Positions 6,661-8,242 of a DNA stretch of 8,242 nucleotides are shown here, one piece after another. Where the stretch lies: positions 1-8,242 of the forward strand of contig JAUWNA010000071.1 in assembly GCA_030612905.1 (NCBI GenBank). The letters run 5' to 3'. Within the stretch, counting starts at the first letter, position 1. The number at the start of each line of letters is the position of its first letter. A model generated the notes under the pieces. The model was not told the origin of the DNA and made no database searches. It saw only the letters and a program-made list of their open reading frames with translations. The position numbers and the translations under genes are program-made. Source of the stretch: Promethearchaeota archaeon (lineage in GTDB: Archaea; Asgardarchaeota; Lokiarchaeia; Sigyniarchaeales; SOKP01).

Positions 6661-6813
6661 ATGACAGAAAACACAGTAGGCAAAAAATTACGAAAGAAGG
6701 AAAAAATTGAAACTCCGTTTTTAGAGCAAAAGATAGATAACAAGGCTAATTCTGAAGATAAATTTGATTGGGATTTTATACTTGATAGAGAATGGTTGAG
6801 AACGAAAAAGTAA
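6661..6813 (+). CDS. 50-residue charged protein overlapping the methyltransferase start
   Basis: This short ORF (ATG at 6661, TAA at 6811-6813) encodes 50 residues. It has a Lys/Glu-rich first half (GKKLRKKEKIE) and a more hydrophobic, aromatic end (FDWDFILDREWL, residues 35-46) that could form a short amphipathic helix. I recognise no family. Its last 22 bases overlap the start of the methyltransferase gene in another reading frame, an arrangement that favours translational coupling. A TTTAAG sequence at 6627-6632 lies about 30 bases upstream and could be the TATA box for the pair. It might be a small regulator or partner of the methyltransferase, or a leader peptide. Real coding status is uncertain because of its size, but the overlap and the clean ATG argue for it. 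Confidence 0.5.
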   Translation: MTENTVGKKLRKKEKIETPFLEQKIDNKANSEDKFDWDFILDREWLRTKK

Positions 6814-8242
6814 AATTAATTGATTCAGAAAAAATTTCTGAACTATTTGGAATAGGTTCTGAAATTTATAAAGAGATCACTAATTTTCTTGAAAAACAAA
6901 CGAAATTAGACGAATTAGAGTTCCAAAAGAAATATCGGCTTTGGAAATCGATTTTTAAACACATCTATGGAAAGGATATTGATCGTTCTCTTTTTCTAAA
7001 ACATTCCTACTTCGCACTGATTCTAAAGCTTTTAGTAGTGAGAGAATTTAACGCTCAAGGAAAAGAAAATCTTAAAAATTTTTATCAAGATCATAACTTA
7101 AGTGAATTAGAATATTTTTTTTGTCCAAATCTCAAAAAAGATATTATTAACCAGATATACACATTATTAAAAGATTCTCATTTTGCCTATCATGATCTCT
7201 TCCAAAAATTATATCAGCAAGTTTTCTTTATTATAACGAGGCACAAATTAGGAGAATTCTATACTCCACCTGAACTTGCTAAAAAAATGATTGATGATAT
7301 TTACGAAATGGGAGTAAAGACTTTAGATCCTTCGTGTGGGTCTGGTGGTTTTTTAATAGAAATCATTATCAAAATCCTCAATTCCAAAGTTAAAAAAAAT
7401 GTAAAATTTGATGCGATTGAAAATATATACGGCTTTGATATTAACCTATTAGCAACCTTGACAGCTAAGGTAAATATATTATTGTTACTTTTCGATTATT
7501 ACAATGCAGAAAATGATAAAATCCCTAAAATAAATATTTTTATTTTAGACTCTCTTTTTCCCGATCAGAATAAGGAAAACCTAAAGGTAAGTTTATCGGA
7601 GCTTTATCATTCGTTTGACTTAGTTATTGGAAACCCTCCATGGTTAACTTATAAAGACATTATCAATAAAGCGTACCAAATAAAGATTAGAACGCTATCT
7701 GAAACTTTAGGAATTAAACCCCAAAGTCAATACATCACCCACATTGAACTAGCGGCAATTTTCTTTTACGCGATCCCTATAACATTCTTAAAAATTGGAG
7801 GAGGCATATTCTTTGTTCTTACTAAGAGCATATTAAACGGAGATCATTGCTATAAGTTCCGCACATTTTCAGTTTTTAATAAGATTGAAATATGGGATTT
7901 TCCAAACAATTATTTCTTTAACGTAGAGCATATCTGTCTAAAAGCGAAATATATCGGAAATAATTCGGAAATTCCAATTTCCGAAAAATATCCTATTAAA
8001 ACTAAAATTTACGATAACTCTCTTGAACTTCAACGTGTTACTAATTATTCTAGTTTAGCCTTCGACGAGAAGGGAGCAAAAATTATTTTACCTGAACAAG
8101 ATCTAAAATTCTTAAATACGCTTTCAGAAAGTCAATACAAGCGTAAATTCTTTCAAGGGGCGACTTTAGTACCTCGAGCGCTTGTTTTCTTTAAAATAGA
8201 TAAGGAAAATGAAAATTATATAGAGATTTCCTCTGATCCTGA
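6792..8242 (+). CDS. N6-adenine DNA methyltransferase (Type IIG/PglX-like), 3'-truncated by window edge
   Basis: The frame is open from the ATG at 6792 to the window edge (483 complete codons). A stop at 6786-6788 lies just upstream in frame, so this ATG is the first possible start. Gamma-class amino-methyltransferase motifs occur in order: motif X KLGEFYTPPELAKKMID (152-168), motif I LDPSCGSGGFLIE (178-190) for S-adenosylmethionine binding, a GFDIN acidic strand (214-218), a DSLFP segment (253-257), and catalytic motif IV NPPW (281-284). GGGIFFVLTKSIL (337-349) fits the strand after it. Residues 1-150 form a helical N-terminal domain. FFQGATLVPRALVFF (453-467) matches a region seen near target-recognition domains in Type IIG and related enzymes. 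The NPPW form suggests the Eco57I/PglX side of the family rather than classic HsdM. Whether a nuclease or defence partner follows is not visible. It probably methylates adenine in a specific DNA sequence, in a restriction-modification or BREX-like setting, or as a stand-alone enzyme. Confidence 0.88.
   Translation, partial: MVENEKVKLIDSEKISELFGIGSEIYKEITNFLEKQTKLDELEFQKKYRLWKSIFKHIYGKDIDRSLFLKHSYFALILKLLVVREFNAQGKENLKNFYQDHNLSELEYFFCPNLKKDIINQIYTLLKDSHFAYHDLFQKLYQQVFFIITRHKLGEFYTPPELAKKMIDDIYEMGVKTLDPSCGSGGFLIEIIIKILNSKVKKNVKFDAIENIYGFDINLLATLTAKVNILLLLFDYYNAENDKIPKINIFILDSLFPDQNKENLKVSLSELYHSFDLVIGNPPWLTYKDIINKAYQIKIRTLSETLGIKPQSQYITHIELAAIFFYAIPITFLKIGGGIFFVLTKSILNGDHCYKFRTFSVFNKIEIWDFPNNYFFNVEHICLKAKYIGNNSEIPISEKYPIKTKIYDNSLELQRVTNYSSLAFDEKGAKIILPEQDLKFLNTLSESQYKRKFFQGATLVPRALVFFKIDKENENYIEISSDP

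Overview
The window looks like AT-rich archaeal DNA, most likely from an Asgard archaeon. The main reason is the gene at 2165-3352. It encodes a protein of the eukaryotic-type actin/Arp family, with actin's AGDD, LPDG...ERF...LF.P and SGG...PG signatures, rather than an MreB or crenactin-like protein. An AbrB-ACT regulator, T-rich terminator-like tracts and the absence of clear Shine-Dalgarno sequences fit an archaeon. No RNA genes, CRISPR arrays or insertion sequences were seen. All seven supported genes lie on the + strand.

Layout. (1) Positions 2-745 hold the 3' part of a von Willebrand factor A (vWA) gene with a complete metal-binding (MIDAS) motif. It is cut at its 5' end by the window edge and followed by a T-rich terminator-like tract. 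(2) A 212-base gap carries a TATA-like promoter region. (3) Positions 958-6563 hold five closely spaced genes (gaps of 38, 50, 23 and 50 bases), a likely operon: an AbrB-ACT DNA-binding regulator, a lysine-rich and partly disordered helical protein, an actin-like protein, a large helical-repeat protein with a C-terminal CHAT (caspase/separase-like) domain, and a leucine-zipper protein with a PLD-like domain. (4) After another T-rich tract come a 50-residue ORF and, overlapping it by 22 bases, an N6-adenine DNA methyltransferase that runs off the 3' end.

Working together. The central operon is the notable part. Its three recognisable enzyme folds each lack key catalytic residues. The CHAT domain has Asn and Gln where His and Cys belong. 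The PLD-like domain has lost the H, K and D of its HKD motif. The actin-like protein has Asn at the position of actin Asp154, although its adenosine-binding signatures remain. I infer a structural or sensing complex: an actin-like filament or nucleotide switch, a helical scaffold with a pseudo-CHAT head, a dimerising zipper/PLD adaptor and a helical linker protein, possibly controlled by the AbrB-ACT regulator. The vWA gene upstream and the methyltransferase downstream suggest an accessory or conflict-related neighbourhood, but neither is clearly part of the operon.
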